A stretch of 64,000 nt of DNA from Bedellia somnulentella (Eukaryota > Arthropoda > Insecta > Lepidoptera > Bedelliidae), in assembly GCA_963576735.1 (NCBI GenBank), contig OY755190.1, positions 6,007,695-6,071,694 on the forward strand. Reading direction: 5' to 3'. Shown one piece after another: positions 1 to 7,969 of this stretch. The notes under the pieces were generated by a model. The model was not told where the DNA came from. It saw only the letters and a list, made by a program, of their open reading frames with translations, and searched no databases. The position numbers and the translations under genes are program-made. The number at the start of each line of letters is the position of its first letter. Positions within the stretch are counted from its first letter, which is position 1.

Positions 1-70
1 ATTCCTTAGCTCTGGCTACCCCTTCTAGGGTTTTATAGCCGTGAGCATACGTATATGTATGTATGTATGA
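1..70 (+). repeat. 3' tail of the ~250-bp SINE family, cut by the window edge
   Basis: The tail (CTCTGGCTACCCC, then TATAGCCGTGAG and TATGTATGTATG) matches the reverse complement of the copies at 8549, 11891, 13138 and 18742. This copy points to the + strand and only its 3' end is inside the window. It lies in the clathrin intron. Confidence 0.7.
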
Positions 71-180
71 AGAGAAGCATTCTTACAACTATCATTATGA
101 ATCCTTATGCTGCTTTTAATGCATATTTTGACAGAAGAAATCCTTGATCACACACACTTTAGTAGATCACTAGCGGAATC
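71..180. other. Clathrin intron sequence, nothing recognised
   Basis: AT-rich intronic sequence between the SINE tail and the foldback element. I see no exon or RNA gene. The intron runs from before the window to 7726, because the next clathrin exon starts at 7727 after a pyrimidine-rich AG. Confidence 0.5.
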
Positions 181-482
181 TATAGTTAAATTAAATATAT
201 CGCAGTATATAGTTAAATTAAATATTGCGGTATTTAAGATTTAAACTTTCGAAATATAAATACAAAATATTATTGGGGTATATTGGGCATTTAAAACTTG
301 TTCTATTGACTTAGAAGTGGTTTTTATAAAGATCGCTCCAAAGTTGTTGGTGCGCCAGGGCTTACCAATTATATCGCACAATTATGGCGCACCAACAACT
401 TTGGAGCGATCTTTATAAAAACCACTTCTAAGTCAATAGAACAAGTTTTAAATGCCCAATATACCCCAATAATATTTTGTAT
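181..482. mobile_element. Foldback (long inverted-repeat) element, left arm and proximal part of right arm
   Basis: The left arm (181-357) is an almost perfect inverted copy of the right arm, which starts at 385 and is interrupted at 482 by the gypsy element. It resumes at 7457 and ends near 7535. Without the gypsy insertion both arms are 177 bp, with a 27-bp loop. There is no coding capacity, so this is a non-autonomous MITE-like or foldback element. I see no clear target duplication at its outer ends. Confidence 0.85.
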
Positions 483-972
483 TGTTACGTACCGGGTTCT
501 TAATTTGATAAATACCAGTCACACTTTCGTGCAATAAGGTGTAATTATATTTATTGACCAATAACGCACTTTACACAACACAACAAACACTATCGATAAT
601 TAACTATCGATGCTCGCACTAATTAACAACACTAATTTACTCCGTTATAGTAACACTGTCCACACCGTTAAGCTTATTTCCGTAATCCGTATATCACTGC
701 ACTGTCGTATTTAATTTCTTCGCTCTAGTATTTCGCTTGTTCTCGCTTTAGTTCTTCGCACTCGAATGACTCCGTAGCACGCGTCGCTCTTTATATATGC
801 CAAATCTCAAATACGCGAATATTACAGAAAGTTCTAGTACCACATTCTCGAAAAGTCGATATTCGAGAAAAATCTAGTAATTCCTTTTTTTACTTATTAA
901 AATACTAGTAACGCCATCTGTTATCTAGTAGTGGCAAATCCTATCTCCTACTTGCGAACAGATGTCGTAACA
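483..972 (-). repeat. 3' LTR of the gypsy element
   Basis: 490 bp, bounded by TGTTACG/CGTAACA, and identical to 6963-7452 except for one base at 612. In element orientation it follows the polypurine tract at 985-973. It repeats the promoter features of the 5' LTR (TATA-like box at 790-797, initiator near 767), so it could drive transcription outward toward position 1. Confidence 0.95.
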
Positions 973-985
973 TTACCCCCTCCTT
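973..985 (-). other. Polypurine tract (plus-strand primer) of the gypsy element
   Basis: On the minus strand AAGGAGGGGGTAA lies directly before the 3' LTR. This is the expected place and composition of the RNase H-resistant primer for second-strand synthesis. Confidence 0.85.
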
Positions 986-988
986 ACA

Positions 989-3841
989 TTAATACTCGTC
1001 CCGAGTATTATTGCTTCCATGGTACTTCGCAAGTCGATCGATCTGAACTATTTTCGAAGCCCCTCTAGGTTGGCGTTGAATTCTGTACGTTACATCGTTT
1101 ATTCTAGTGACCACCTTGTACGGTCCTTCCCACCTATTTTGTAACTTAGGGGACTTCCCTTTCTGGCGAGTTGGATTGTGTAACCAGACGAGCATACCCT
1201 CTTCGAAACGCGGCGTGTTAGCTTTACGGTCATATCTGGTTTTCATCTTTTCACTAGCATGTAAACCATTTTCACGCACTAGGGAATGTACATCTTGCAT
1301 TCTTTCCCTCAAATCGCTTACATATTCAGTTACACTCTGCGGCTCATCTGGTGACCCTCCTGTCAACAAATCTACAGGCAATCGTAGCTCTCTTCCGAAA
1401 TTGACGAAAGCAGGTGTTTCCTTCGTGCTTTCGTGAACAGCTGACCGGTAAGACAGTAAAAATAATGGAATGTGTTTGTCCCAGTCCTTCTGATGTTTTT
1501 CAACCATCTTCGCCAACTGTCTCTCCAGTGTTTGGTTGAACCTCTCCACCATTCCATCTGACTGAGGATGATATGGCGTCGTCCTGGTTTTATGCATTCC
1601 AAGTAGTTTGCACACCTCTTGAAATACTTGTGACTCAAAATTTCTTCCCTGGTCAGAGTGTATCTCCAGGGGCACGCCAAATCGACAGATCACTTCCTCA
1701 ACCAGTTTTGTAGCCACAGTTATTGCTTCTTGATTGGGTATGGCAAACACTTCAGGCCACTTAGTGAAGTAATCCATCACCACCATGAAATATTTATTTC
1801 CGGACTCTGATTGTGGAAACGGTCCAGCCACATCAACGGCAATCCTCTCCCAGGGAGCTCCCACATTGTACAACCGTAATCCCCCTCTACTCCGGGTCTG
1901 CGGACCTTTCACCGCGGCACACGTTGTACATTTCCGGCACCAGTCCTGTACGTCGTCCCTACAATGAAGCCAGTAAAACTTCGCACGAACCTTCTGCAAC
2001 GTACGATTTACCCCAAGATGCCCGCCCGAAACACCGTCATGTGTTTCCCGCAGTACATCTTTAACCTTGGCTCTGGGCACGACCAATTGTAGGTGCTCTT
2101 CTTTACCGTTGGGTTTCTCCCACCTCCGGTACAGTAGACCATTGATCAGAACCAGGCTGTTCCATTGCGCCCAGTAAGCTTTCGTACTCACTCCTGTGGA
2201 CGCTACTTCACTCCAAGCCGGTTGATCGTGTTTTTCCTTCTTCCATTTCATGATGGGTCTGAGGTTCTCATCTTCTTCTTGGGCCTTCTGCATAGCTTCT
2301 GTTTCCCATCCATCCAATGGACAAATTCGAGTCACTTTCACGACCTCCTCCTTCGACTCTTGCTTCCTGCAATGTTTACAGTCTTCCGGACACGGTCTAC
2401 GTGAAAGCGCGTCTGCATTGCCATGAGATTTACCACTACGGTGCTCGATAGAAAAGTCATACTCTTGTAGCTGTTCGATCCATCGAGCTACCTGTCCTTC
2501 CGGGTTTTTGAACTGGAGAAGCCATTTCAGTGCAGCATGATCAGTTCGAAGCTTGAACGGTCTCCCAATCAAATACTTGTAAAAATGCTGTAAGGTCTTC
2601 ACTACAGCTAGAAGTTCCTTTCTCGTGACGCAGTAGTTTCTTTCCGCTTTAGATAGAGACTTGCTGAAATATCCGATCACAACTTCCTTGTCACCTTGGA
2701 TCTGTGATAACACTCCACCAATAGCCATATTACTAGCATCGCTGTCAACGATGTACTGTCCCTCTGGCTGTGGATATCCAAGGATAGGTGTCTCGCAAAG
2801 CCTCTTCTTCAGCTCATTGAAAGATAACTCGCATTCATCATCCCAAGAGAAGGTTTTCTTATCTTCAGTCAACCGATGCAATGGTTTGGCGATCTCAGAA
2901 AACCCTTTTACAAAACGTCGATAGTACGAGCAAAGGCCGAGAAAAGCTCGCACGTCTGTTTTGTCCTTTGGCGTCGGCCATTTCTGCACAGCTTCCACCT
3001 TTTCCGGATCCGTCTGAATTCCTTCTCGGCTGATTACGTGTCCTAAATAGTTCACTGAAGTTCTAAACAGCCGGCACTTCTTCGGATTCAGTTTCAGGTT
3101 TGCTCCACGAATTTTCTGAAAGACTTGTTCCAGGTTCTTGAGATGGTCTTGGAAGCTTTTGCCTATTATGACCACGTCGTCGAGGTACACCAGGCAAGCC
3201 TCGCCAACCAATCCCGCCAACGCACACTCCATAAGCCTTTCAAAAGTAGCTGGCGCGTTGCAGAGACCGAAAGGCATGACGTTAAACTGCCACAAACCCT
3301 TTCCAGTTGAAAACGCAGTCTTCTCTTTATCAGTCGGATGTATTTCCACCTGCCAGTAGCCTGACTTGCAGTCCAGGGTTGAAAACCACTTCATGCCACT
3401 CAAAGTATCCAGAGTGTCATCTATTCTTGGCAAAGGATAGCTGTCCTTCTTTGTCACGTTGTTCAGTTGCCTGTAGTCAACACAAAACCGTGTGCTTCCA
3501 TCTTTCTTCTTAACAAGAACCACTGGAGAACACCACGGACTGGAGGACGGACTAATGACCTTCTTCTTTTTCATGTCTTCGAGCAATTCTTCAACTTCTT
3601 TCTCCTTAGCGATTGGGATTCTCCTTGCTCTCTGTCTAATAGGTCTTTCGTCCCCTGTATCAATTCTGTGTTGCACTAAAGATGTTCTGCCTAAGTCCCC
3701 TTCTGCATTTGAGAAGATGTCAGCATATTTCACCAGCAACTGTTTAACCTTGATCCTCTCCAAGTAAGATAAGTCATCCTGGATCTCACTTAACAAGTCA
3801 GTTACAGTTGAATAGGCCTGATGACAACAAGTAAATTTCAT
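989..3841 (-). CDS. pol: Gypsy Pol part: reverse transcriptase, RNase H, integrase
   Basis: The 950-codon frame has no internal stop. RT: motif A aspartate near residue 157 and YLDD at 219-222. RNase H: acidic residues near D368, E409, D434 and D477. Integrase: zinc-binding H601, H608, C635, C638, then the D670, D730, E766 triad with 35 residues between the last two, and a GPY/F-type module near residue 910. The listed start ATG is probably not used: real gypsy RT is made as part of a protease-RT fusion. The frame here continues in phase with the protease frame on the other side of the insert at 3839-4966, so the first codon or two come from the insert junction. No envelope gene follows; the stop is 16 bp from the 3' LTR. 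Confidence 0.95.
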   Translation of the reverse strand: MKFTCCHQAYSTVTDLLSEIQDDLSYLERIKVKQLLVKYADIFSNAEGDLGRTSLVQHRIDTGDERPIRQRARRIPIAKEKEVEELLEDMKKKKVISPSSSPWCSPVVLVKKKDGSTRFCVDYRQLNNVTKKDSYPLPRIDDTLDTLSGMKWFSTLDCKSGYWQVEIHPTDKEKTAFSTGKGLWQFNVMPFGLCNAPATFERLMECALAGLVGEACLVYLDDVVIIGKSFQDHLKNLEQVFQKIRGANLKLNPKKCRLFRTSVNYLGHVISREGIQTDPEKVEAVQKWPTPKDKTDVRAFLGLCSYYRRFVKGFSEIAKPLHRLTEDKKTFSWDDECELSFNELKKRLCETPILGYPQPEGQYIVDSDASNMAIGGVLSQIQGDKEVVIGYFSKSLSKAERNYCVTRKELLAVVKTLQHFYKYLIGRPFKLRTDHAALKWLLQFKNPEGQVARWIEQLQEYDFSIEHRSGKSHGNADALSRRPCPEDCKHCRKQESKEEVVKVTRICPLDGWETEAMQKAQEEDENLRPIMKWKKEKHDQPAWSEVASTGVSTKAYWAQWNSLVLINGLLYRRWEKPNGKEEHLQLVVPRAKVKDVLRETHDGVSGGHLGVNRTLQKVRAKFYWLHCRDDVQDWCRKCTTCAAVKGPQTRSRGGLRLYNVGAPWERIAVDVAGPFPQSESGNKYFMVVMDYFTKWPEVFAIPNQEAITVATKLVEEVICRFGVPLEIHSDQGRNFESQVFQEVCKLLGMHKTRTTPYHPQSDGMVERFNQTLERQLAKMVEKHQKDWDKHIPLFLLSYRSAVHESTKETPAFVNFGRELRLPVDLLTGGSPDEPQSVTEYVSDLRERMQDVHSLVRENGLHASEKMKTRYDRKANTPRFEEGMLVWLHNPTRQKGKSPKLQNRWEGPYKVVTRINDVTYRIQRQPRGASKIVQIDRLAKYHGSNNTRDEY

Positions 3842-3980
3842 TGAAATAATTTGTGTGTATATTATTACAAAATTCCTAATTCTAAAACTCTAATTCTTTT
3901 CATAATTAAAAGCAAGATGAATATTGTAATCGATAAAATAAAATCGCTAAATACGGCAATCCGCCATGAAATGTTGAACA

Positions 3981-4122
3981 CCAATCAGAGCGCATGACGT
4001 CACATTAGAGTCAGTGTGACCATTTGTGGCAGATTTCTGCCATTTTGGCAGATTTGGACCCAAAAATTTAAGCTGTGGCATATTAAGCTGACGATTTCAA
4101 AATGTGGCAGATGGTCACACTG
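3981..4122. promoter_or_regulatory. Promoter-like cluster: CCAAT, CRE and two opposed Motif-1-like sites
   Basis: CCAATCAGAG is at 3981-3990 and a perfect CRE palindrome TGACGTCA at 3995-4002. TGGTCACACTG at 4112-4122 and its inverted copy CAGTGTGACCA at 4012-4022 both fit the insect core-promoter Motif 1 consensus YGGTCACACTR. The rightward site is about 140 bp upstream of the ATG at 4262. The motifs are seen; promoter function is inferred. Confidence 0.45.
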
Positions 4123-4261
4123 GTTAGAGTTCTTTCTCTTTGTTTACATTTGAATTACTTAAGATAATACTTATTAACTTAATTAAATAATAATATATTA
4201 CTTCACAAAAATTTTTTAACTTCAATTTCTTTTGTGTAAATTGATTGCGCTAAATTCAGTT

Positions 4262-4389
4262 ATGGAACAAGGATTTACAAAGGCTTCTAGCGCAAATTTA
4301 CCAAGAATCGACTTGATAATGCTAGGAATTTTTCTGGCATCAAACAAAGATTTCTGTTCAGCAGAATTTAGAAATGTTAAAACTTCCAT
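4262..4389 (+). CDS. Putative captured first coding exon (42 codons, then a splice donor)
   Basis: ATG at 4262 opens a frame reading MEQGFTKASSANLPRIDLI and onward to FRNVKTS. It stops in phase 2 at a consensus donor, GTAAGT, at 4390. The pattern FTKA..NLPRID.IML..F.ASN..F.SAE.R.VK resembles the N-terminus of insect SWIM-zinc-finger/YqaJ-nuclease-like uncharacterised proteins. That resemblance is from memory and was not searched. No downstream exon is visible before the insert ends at 4966, so the exon is orphaned. It lies antisense to the gypsy element and in the same direction as clathrin. Chance is possible for so short a frame, but promoter motifs, ATG, biased protein sequence and a perfect donor together favour a real exon origin. 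Confidence 0.4.
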
Positions 4390-4422
4390 GTAAGTATTGT
4401 GTATTATACAGTTAATTTATTA

Positions 4423-4966
4423 AAACCTATTTATTTTATTAAAACCATAAAAATAAATAGCTATTGTACATATTTCAGTATAACATTCAATATTATAATT
4501 TGAGGTTATGTTTATGTTAAATATTTCTTTTTGCAATTAAATATTTACATATTTAGAATTTGGTAACTGAAAATGAAATAAAATACCTTTTTAATAGCTC
4601 ATACAATGAGGTTTTGATAACAATAAGTAACAGTGAGTAAGAGAATCATAACTTCCAAAAAGTTTGTATATAAATGTTTACTTCTTCCTATAAAATTATA
4701 ACGAATAAAGCACCAAACATTTTTAAAATTTTTCGTCGCCGTTTTCCAATCTGAGTAGCCTAAATGGCGAAAAATCGCCTTCGTTGGCAACACTGCTCTA
4801 AAATGACGTAAGCAAGCGACGCCATGACACTTTGACGCGTTTTGGTGCAAATTTTAAATTTATGAATCAAAAATTATTTTTTAAGTACTAAACCTAAATT
4901 TTCCGCAGAAATATTATGTTTATTATAATTAATATATATTTCCAAATATTATAGAATAGTTTCTCA
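4423..4966. other. Rest of the insert: AT-rich, nothing clearly coding
   Basis: Downstream of the exon-like frame there is AT-rich DNA, then a more GC-rich patch at about 4735-4850 with TTGGCAACACTG and TGACGTAAGC. The only frame of size (minus strand, 4599-4850) has no recognisable domain. This part may hold the 3' terminal region of the inserted element. Confidence 0.4.
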
Positions 4967-5848
4967 AAATTTGTCATCATGCCTATTATCGACTTTCACT
5001 TTGACTTTCCCATTTGGAGAATGACAGCTCCTCATCCAGACTACTTCTTCACACTGACCAACTACTTCACCCCGCTTAAGCTGTACATCTTCTTGGTCAA
5101 GGTTGACTACCTTCACTATTGCCGTCTTGTTGCTTGTAACCAAAGTTCTTGCTGTCAGAAATTTCCTTGGCCCGTTCTTCCCTGTCTCTTCAATCAACAC
5201 ACAACGATGCCTCTTCTTCTCGCTGTCTACAGGTAACATCACCGGAACCAACTTCTGAGAACGCGCAGGAATATTGATGGTTTTCAAGCATGTCACTTCA
5301 CCGACGGGACCACCCAGTATAAAGATTTCTTCCTGGCTACACTTGAAAATTCCTCTCGTTATGTCAATCCGGCAGTTATATTTCTTCATAAAGTCCAGTC
5401 CTAGTATGCATTCATCCATTATCTCAGCCACAATGACTTGATGAGTATACGACGTCTCGCCAACCATCATCCTGACTGAGAGTTCACCAAGGACAGGTAT
5501 TCGCTGGCCAGAGGCGGAGAGTAGCCGACACTTAGTATCTCTGCTATACTTGATATTCGCTGCTTTCACCAGTGCCGGATTGATCACCGTTCTAGACGCT
5601 CCAGTATCAAGGGTCATCTTACAGTCTTGATCATTGACACAGCCCAATATCACCAAACTGTTCCCGTTACAGGCTTGTGAGATGGTCATTGTCGGGGCTT
5701 TCTCCTCTCTAGCCAGCACCTGCCCCCCGGTCCTGGCTAATGCTCGTTTCCCTGGACGTTTGCGGCAGAAGCCTCTGCCTGCCTCTTTTCTTCCTTCCTC
5801 AGCGGGCAACTTAATCTCAAATGGCCCCTTTTCCCGCAGCCATAACAA
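4964..5848 (-). CDS. pro: Gypsy aspartic protease region (reached by -1 frameshift from gag)
   Basis: The frame is open from 5848 to a stop at 4964-4966, but it is expected to be entered at about 5746 by ribosomal frameshifting from gag. The upstream overlap with gag is therefore not translated in this frame. It contains the retroviral-type protease core LDTGASRTVI and a downstream ILGLDFM, the usual second conserved block. The stop is not native: it is created at the border of the 1.13-kb insertion, and the frame would otherwise run into RT in the same phase. As it stands this copy can make Gag and a truncated Gag-protease, but not RT or integrase from the same message. Confidence 0.85.
   Translation of the reverse strand: MLWLREKGPFEIKLPAEEGRKEAGRGFCRKRPGKRALARTGGQVLAREEKAPTMTISQACNGNSLVILGCVNDQDCKMTLDTGASRTVINPALVKAANIKYSRDTKCRLLSASGQRIPVLGELSVRMMVGETSYTHQVIVAEIMDECILGLDFMKKYNCRIDITRGIFKCSQEEIFILGGPVGEVTCLKTINIPARSQKLVPVMLPVDSEKKRHRCVLIEETGKNGPRKFLTARTLVTSNKTAIVKVVNLDQEDVQLKRGEVVGQCEEVVWMRSCHSPNGKVKVKVDNRHDDKF
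5693..5752 (-). promoter_or_regulatory. -1 programmed ribosomal frameshift signal at the gag/pro junction
   Basis: On the minus strand the heptamer GGGAAAC (5752-5746) lies in the gag frame as G GGA AAC, the X XXY YYZ pattern, two codons before the gag stop. After a 6-nt spacer comes a 7-bp perfect stem, TAGCCAG (5739-5733) with CTGGCTA (5716-5710). The 16-nt loop contains CGGGGGGC, which can pair with GCCCCG at 5698-5693 to form an H-type pseudoknot. The next frame (-1) is the protease frame. The layout is seen; the activity is inferred. Confidence 0.8.
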
Positions 5849-6936
5849 ATCGGTCCAGTACTCCTTCCGACGGGTGCTTTAATGACCTTGACGTCCTCAT
5901 TTGCTTCCGCAATCTCACGAAGTCGATGAGTTTGGCGCGTATCCTGGCGGCAAGCTTCAACTTCTAGAGCGTTCGCCAAGGCATCCTTGAGAGACGTGTG
6001 GTGTTGAAGTCTCACCGCTGTTCTCACTTCGATATCTCTGATGCCGTCGACGAATGCTTGCACCAGGTTCATTTCCACCGTCTTCGGATCTACACTGGGA
6101 TAGGCCTTGCGGACGAGCTTCTCGATTTCAAGGGCCCACTGCTGAAGTCCCTCTCCAGAACGCTGGACCCTATCACGCAGCTGAGCGCGGAACACGTGCT
6201 CCAGGTGTCGCTCTCCATAGCGAGACTCCAACGCATCCAGCAGGTCCTTGAAACCACCACTCGGAGTCGGCAGCGCCTCTATTACTGACAGTGCTTGACC
6301 TCGGAGCGCCACCGTCAGTGCAGTCAAACACTGTTCATCAGTCCAACCATTGGCAGCCGCAACAGTCTGGAACTGATGTCTATACGCCGACCAGGATGTT
6401 GTTCCGTCGTAGGGAGGAACCTTCACACGAGGACCATGGACAGCTACTACATTCTCACCGGAGACAACCTTGACCGGTCGTGATTCAAGCTGCAGAACCC
6501 TTTTCTCCATTCCGCGGAAGTCGGTCTTCATGTCATCGATATCTTTCTCAATAGTGGTTACCTGCTCCTTCATCTGCTCTACGTCTTTTTCCACAGTAAC
6601 CACCCGACCACTGACTTCATTGACCGCAGTGAGAACTTGTGAGAACTTAGTTTGCTGTTCCTCGCGCAACTCACGAACTTCTTGTTTCACAACACCCTGT
6701 ACCTCCGAATGTATGTTTTTCAACATTTCAACTATCATCGCCAAGTCAGTATTAGTTGCGGCCGCCGGCGCCGTTGATGTAGACGGCGCGTTAGTCACCG
6801 CGGACGTCTCCTCTGGAATGTCACTCCGAGGGTTCGTGACCGATGACCTGATTTCCGACAGCTGTTCACCCTCTGCGGCTTTCTGAGCGCGCGTCTTCAT
6901 ACCCTCTCTTCCGTCTTCCTTCGGCATAACTGGCAT
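5737..6936 (-). CDS. gag: Gypsy Gag: capsid and CCHC nucleocapsid
   Basis: The 399-codon Gag starts at ATG 6936-6934 (MPVMPKEDG), just downstream of the primer site. The frame stays open 35 codons further upstream into the LTR, but that part is U5/PBS sequence. The N-terminal third is charged and helical with a probable coiled coil at residues 115-165 (VEKDVEQMKEQVTTIEKDID). A capsid-like region follows (VKVPPYDGTTSWSAYRHQF), and a single zinc knuckle CX2CX4HX4C is at residues 364-377. The stop at 5739-5737 lies six bases after the slippery heptamer. No internal stop. Confidence 0.92.
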   Translation of the reverse strand: MPVMPKEDGREGMKTRAQKAAEGEQLSEIRSSVTNPRSDIPEETSAVTNAPSTSTAPAAATNTDLAMIVEMLKNIHSEVQGVVKQEVRELREEQQTKFSQVLTAVNEVSGRVVTVEKDVEQMKEQVTTIEKDIDDMKTDFRGMEKRVLQLESRPVKVVSGENVVAVHGPRVKVPPYDGTTSWSAYRHQFQTVAAANGWTDEQCLTALTVALRGQALSVIEALPTPSGGFKDLLDALESRYGERHLEHVFRAQLRDRVQRSGEGLQQWALEIEKLVRKAYPSVDPKTVEMNLVQAFVDGIRDIEVRTAVRLQHHTSLKDALANALEVEACRQDTRQTHRLREIAEANEDVKVIKAPVGRSTGPICYGCGKRGHLRLSCPLRKEEKRQAEASAANVQGNEH

Positions 6937-6942
6937 CTTCAA

Positions 6943-6960
6943 ATCCCACTTCTGACACCA
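6943..6960 (-). other. Primer binding site, tRNA-Leu type
   Basis: Two bases downstream of the 5' LTR the minus strand reads TGGTGTCAGAAGTGGGAT. This is complementary to the 3' end of an animal tRNA-Leu (…CCCACTCCTGACACCA) with one mismatch. The tRNA assignment is from memory. Confidence 0.8.
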
Positions 6961-6962
6961 AT

Positions 6963-7452
6963 TGTTACGTACCGGGTTCTTAATTTGATAAATACCAGTC
7001 ACACTTTCGTGCAATAAGGTGTAATTATATTTATTGACCAATAACGCACTTTACACAACACAACAAACACTATCGATAATTAACTATCGATACTCGCACT
7101 AATTAACAACACTAATTTACTCCGTTATAGTAACACTGTCCACACCGTTAAGCTTATTTCCGTAATCCGTATATCACTGCACTGTCGTATTTAATTTCTT
7201 CGCTCTAGTATTTCGCTTGTTCTCGCTTTAGTTCTTCGCACTCGAATGACTCCGTAGCACGCGTCGCTCTTTATATATGCCAAATCTCAAATACGCGAAT
7301 ATTACAGAAAGTTCTAGTACCACATTCTCGAAAAGTCGATATTCGAGAAAAATCTAGTAATTCCTTTTTTTACTTATTAAAATACTAGTAACGCCATCTG
7401 TTATCTAGTAGTGGCAAATCCTATCTCCTACTTGCGAACAGATGTCGTAACA
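6963..7452 (-). repeat. 5' LTR of the gypsy element
   Basis: 490 bp and a near-identical partner of 483-972. It carries the promoter: TATATAAA at 7277-7270 and an initiator-like TCATTC with A at 7247, exactly 30 bases downstream. The hexamer CTAGTA recurs five times in U3/R. Confidence 0.95.
7247..7349 (-). promoter_or_regulatory. LTR promoter with TATA box and three heat-shock-element-like dyads
   Basis: Upstream of the TATA box (7277-7270) lie three nGAAnnTTCn or nTTCnnGAAn dyads: GAAAGTTC at 7307-7314, TTCTCGAA at 7325-7332 and TTCGAGAA at 7342-7349. They are roughly 60-100 bases upstream of the predicted start at 7247. The same sites occur in the other LTR at 827-869. Binding by heat-shock factor is inferred from the motif only. 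Confidence 0.5.
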
Positions 7453-7456
7453 TTAT

Positions 7457-7535
7457 TTATATTTCGAAAGTTTAAATCTTAAATACCGCAATATTTAATT
7501 TAACTATATACTGCGATATATTTAATTTAACTATA
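7457..7535. mobile_element. Foldback element, distal part of right arm
   Basis: This is the inverted complement of 181-259 and ends with AATTTAACTATA opposite the left-arm start. The bases 7453-7456 (ttat) are the gypsy target duplication of 479-482 (gtat) with one mismatch. Confidence 0.85.
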
Positions 7536-7726
7536 ACTATATAATAGTAGCTAGAATTTAAGGATGATCTGAGAACTGGTAGTTAATTGTCTTTCATGCT
7601 TTCCCTTAAATATATGGTAAAATAGTCAAGTCCTATCCATATTTTTTTATATAAACAGAACTATAGAATATCTTCTAATAATTTCCAAAATCAACCAAAA
7701 TTCTAACATACATTTTTCCCTCACAG
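7536..7726 (+). other. End of the clathrin intron with 3' splice site
   Basis: AT-rich intron sequence ending in a pyrimidine run and TCACAG at 7721-7726. No other feature seen. Confidence 0.7.
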
Positions 7727-7969
7727 GTAGCAAACATGGAGTTATACTACAAAGCAATACAGTTCTACTTAGACTACAAGCCTTTACTTCTCAACGACCT
7801 ATTGTTAGTTCTGGCTCCTAGAATGGATCACACTCGCTCTGTCAGCCTCTTCACTAAAGCGGGTCATTTGCAATTGGTCAAGGCGTATTTGAGATCCGTC
7901 CAAAACTTGAACAACAAGGCTGTTAATGAAGCTCTTAATTCTTTGCTTATCGATGAGGAAGATTATCAG
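7727..7969 (+). CDS. Chc: Clathrin heavy chain exon (81 codons)
   Basis: The exon starts in phase 0 with [15 protein letters not shown] after TCACAG and ends with EEDYQ before the donor GTAAGG at 7970. The reading frame continues a few codons into the intron, which is why a longer open frame is seen there. Confidence 0.95.

Larger units (their letters stand above)
3839..4966. mobile_element. 1128-bp insertion between gypsy protease and RT
   Basis: The segment is flanked by AAATTT at 3833-3838 and 4967-4972, consistent with a 6-bp target duplication. The protease frame ends at a stop just inside the right edge, and the RT frame starts just inside the left edge. Both are read in the same phase through AAATTT, so the insert breaks what was one frame. 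The ends give only a weak inverted similarity (GAAATAATT against GAGAAACTATT), so the element class is unknown. It carries promoter-like motifs and a short exon-like frame on the + strand. Confidence 0.75.
483..7452 (-). mobile_element. Ty3/gypsy LTR retrotransposon, complete but split by a 1.13-kb insertion
   Basis: The 6970-bp element reads on the minus strand in the order 5' LTR, PBS, gag, protease, (insert), RT-RNase H-integrase, PPT, 3' LTR. Both LTRs are 490 bp, start TGTTACG and end CGTAACA, and differ at one base (612 G versus 7092 A), which implies a recent insertion. No envelope frame is present. It sits in the right arm of a foldback element. The expected 4-bp target duplication reads gtat on one side and ttat on the other. 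The domain order RT-RNH-IN places it in Ty3/gypsy (Metaviridae); I do not assign a clade. Confidence 0.95.

Noticed and set aside
1107..3767. Plus-strand frames opposite the gypsy Pol
   Set aside because: They are antisense shadows of the Pol frame with no domains of their own.
4599..4850. 83-codon minus-strand frame inside the 1.13-kb insert
   Set aside because: No similarity recognised and no promoter or splice context on that strand. It could be real but is unsupported.
989..7041. Possible envelope gene that would make the gypsy element an errantivirus
   Set aside because: No frame lies between the integrase stop and the 3' LTR, so there is no room for an envelope.
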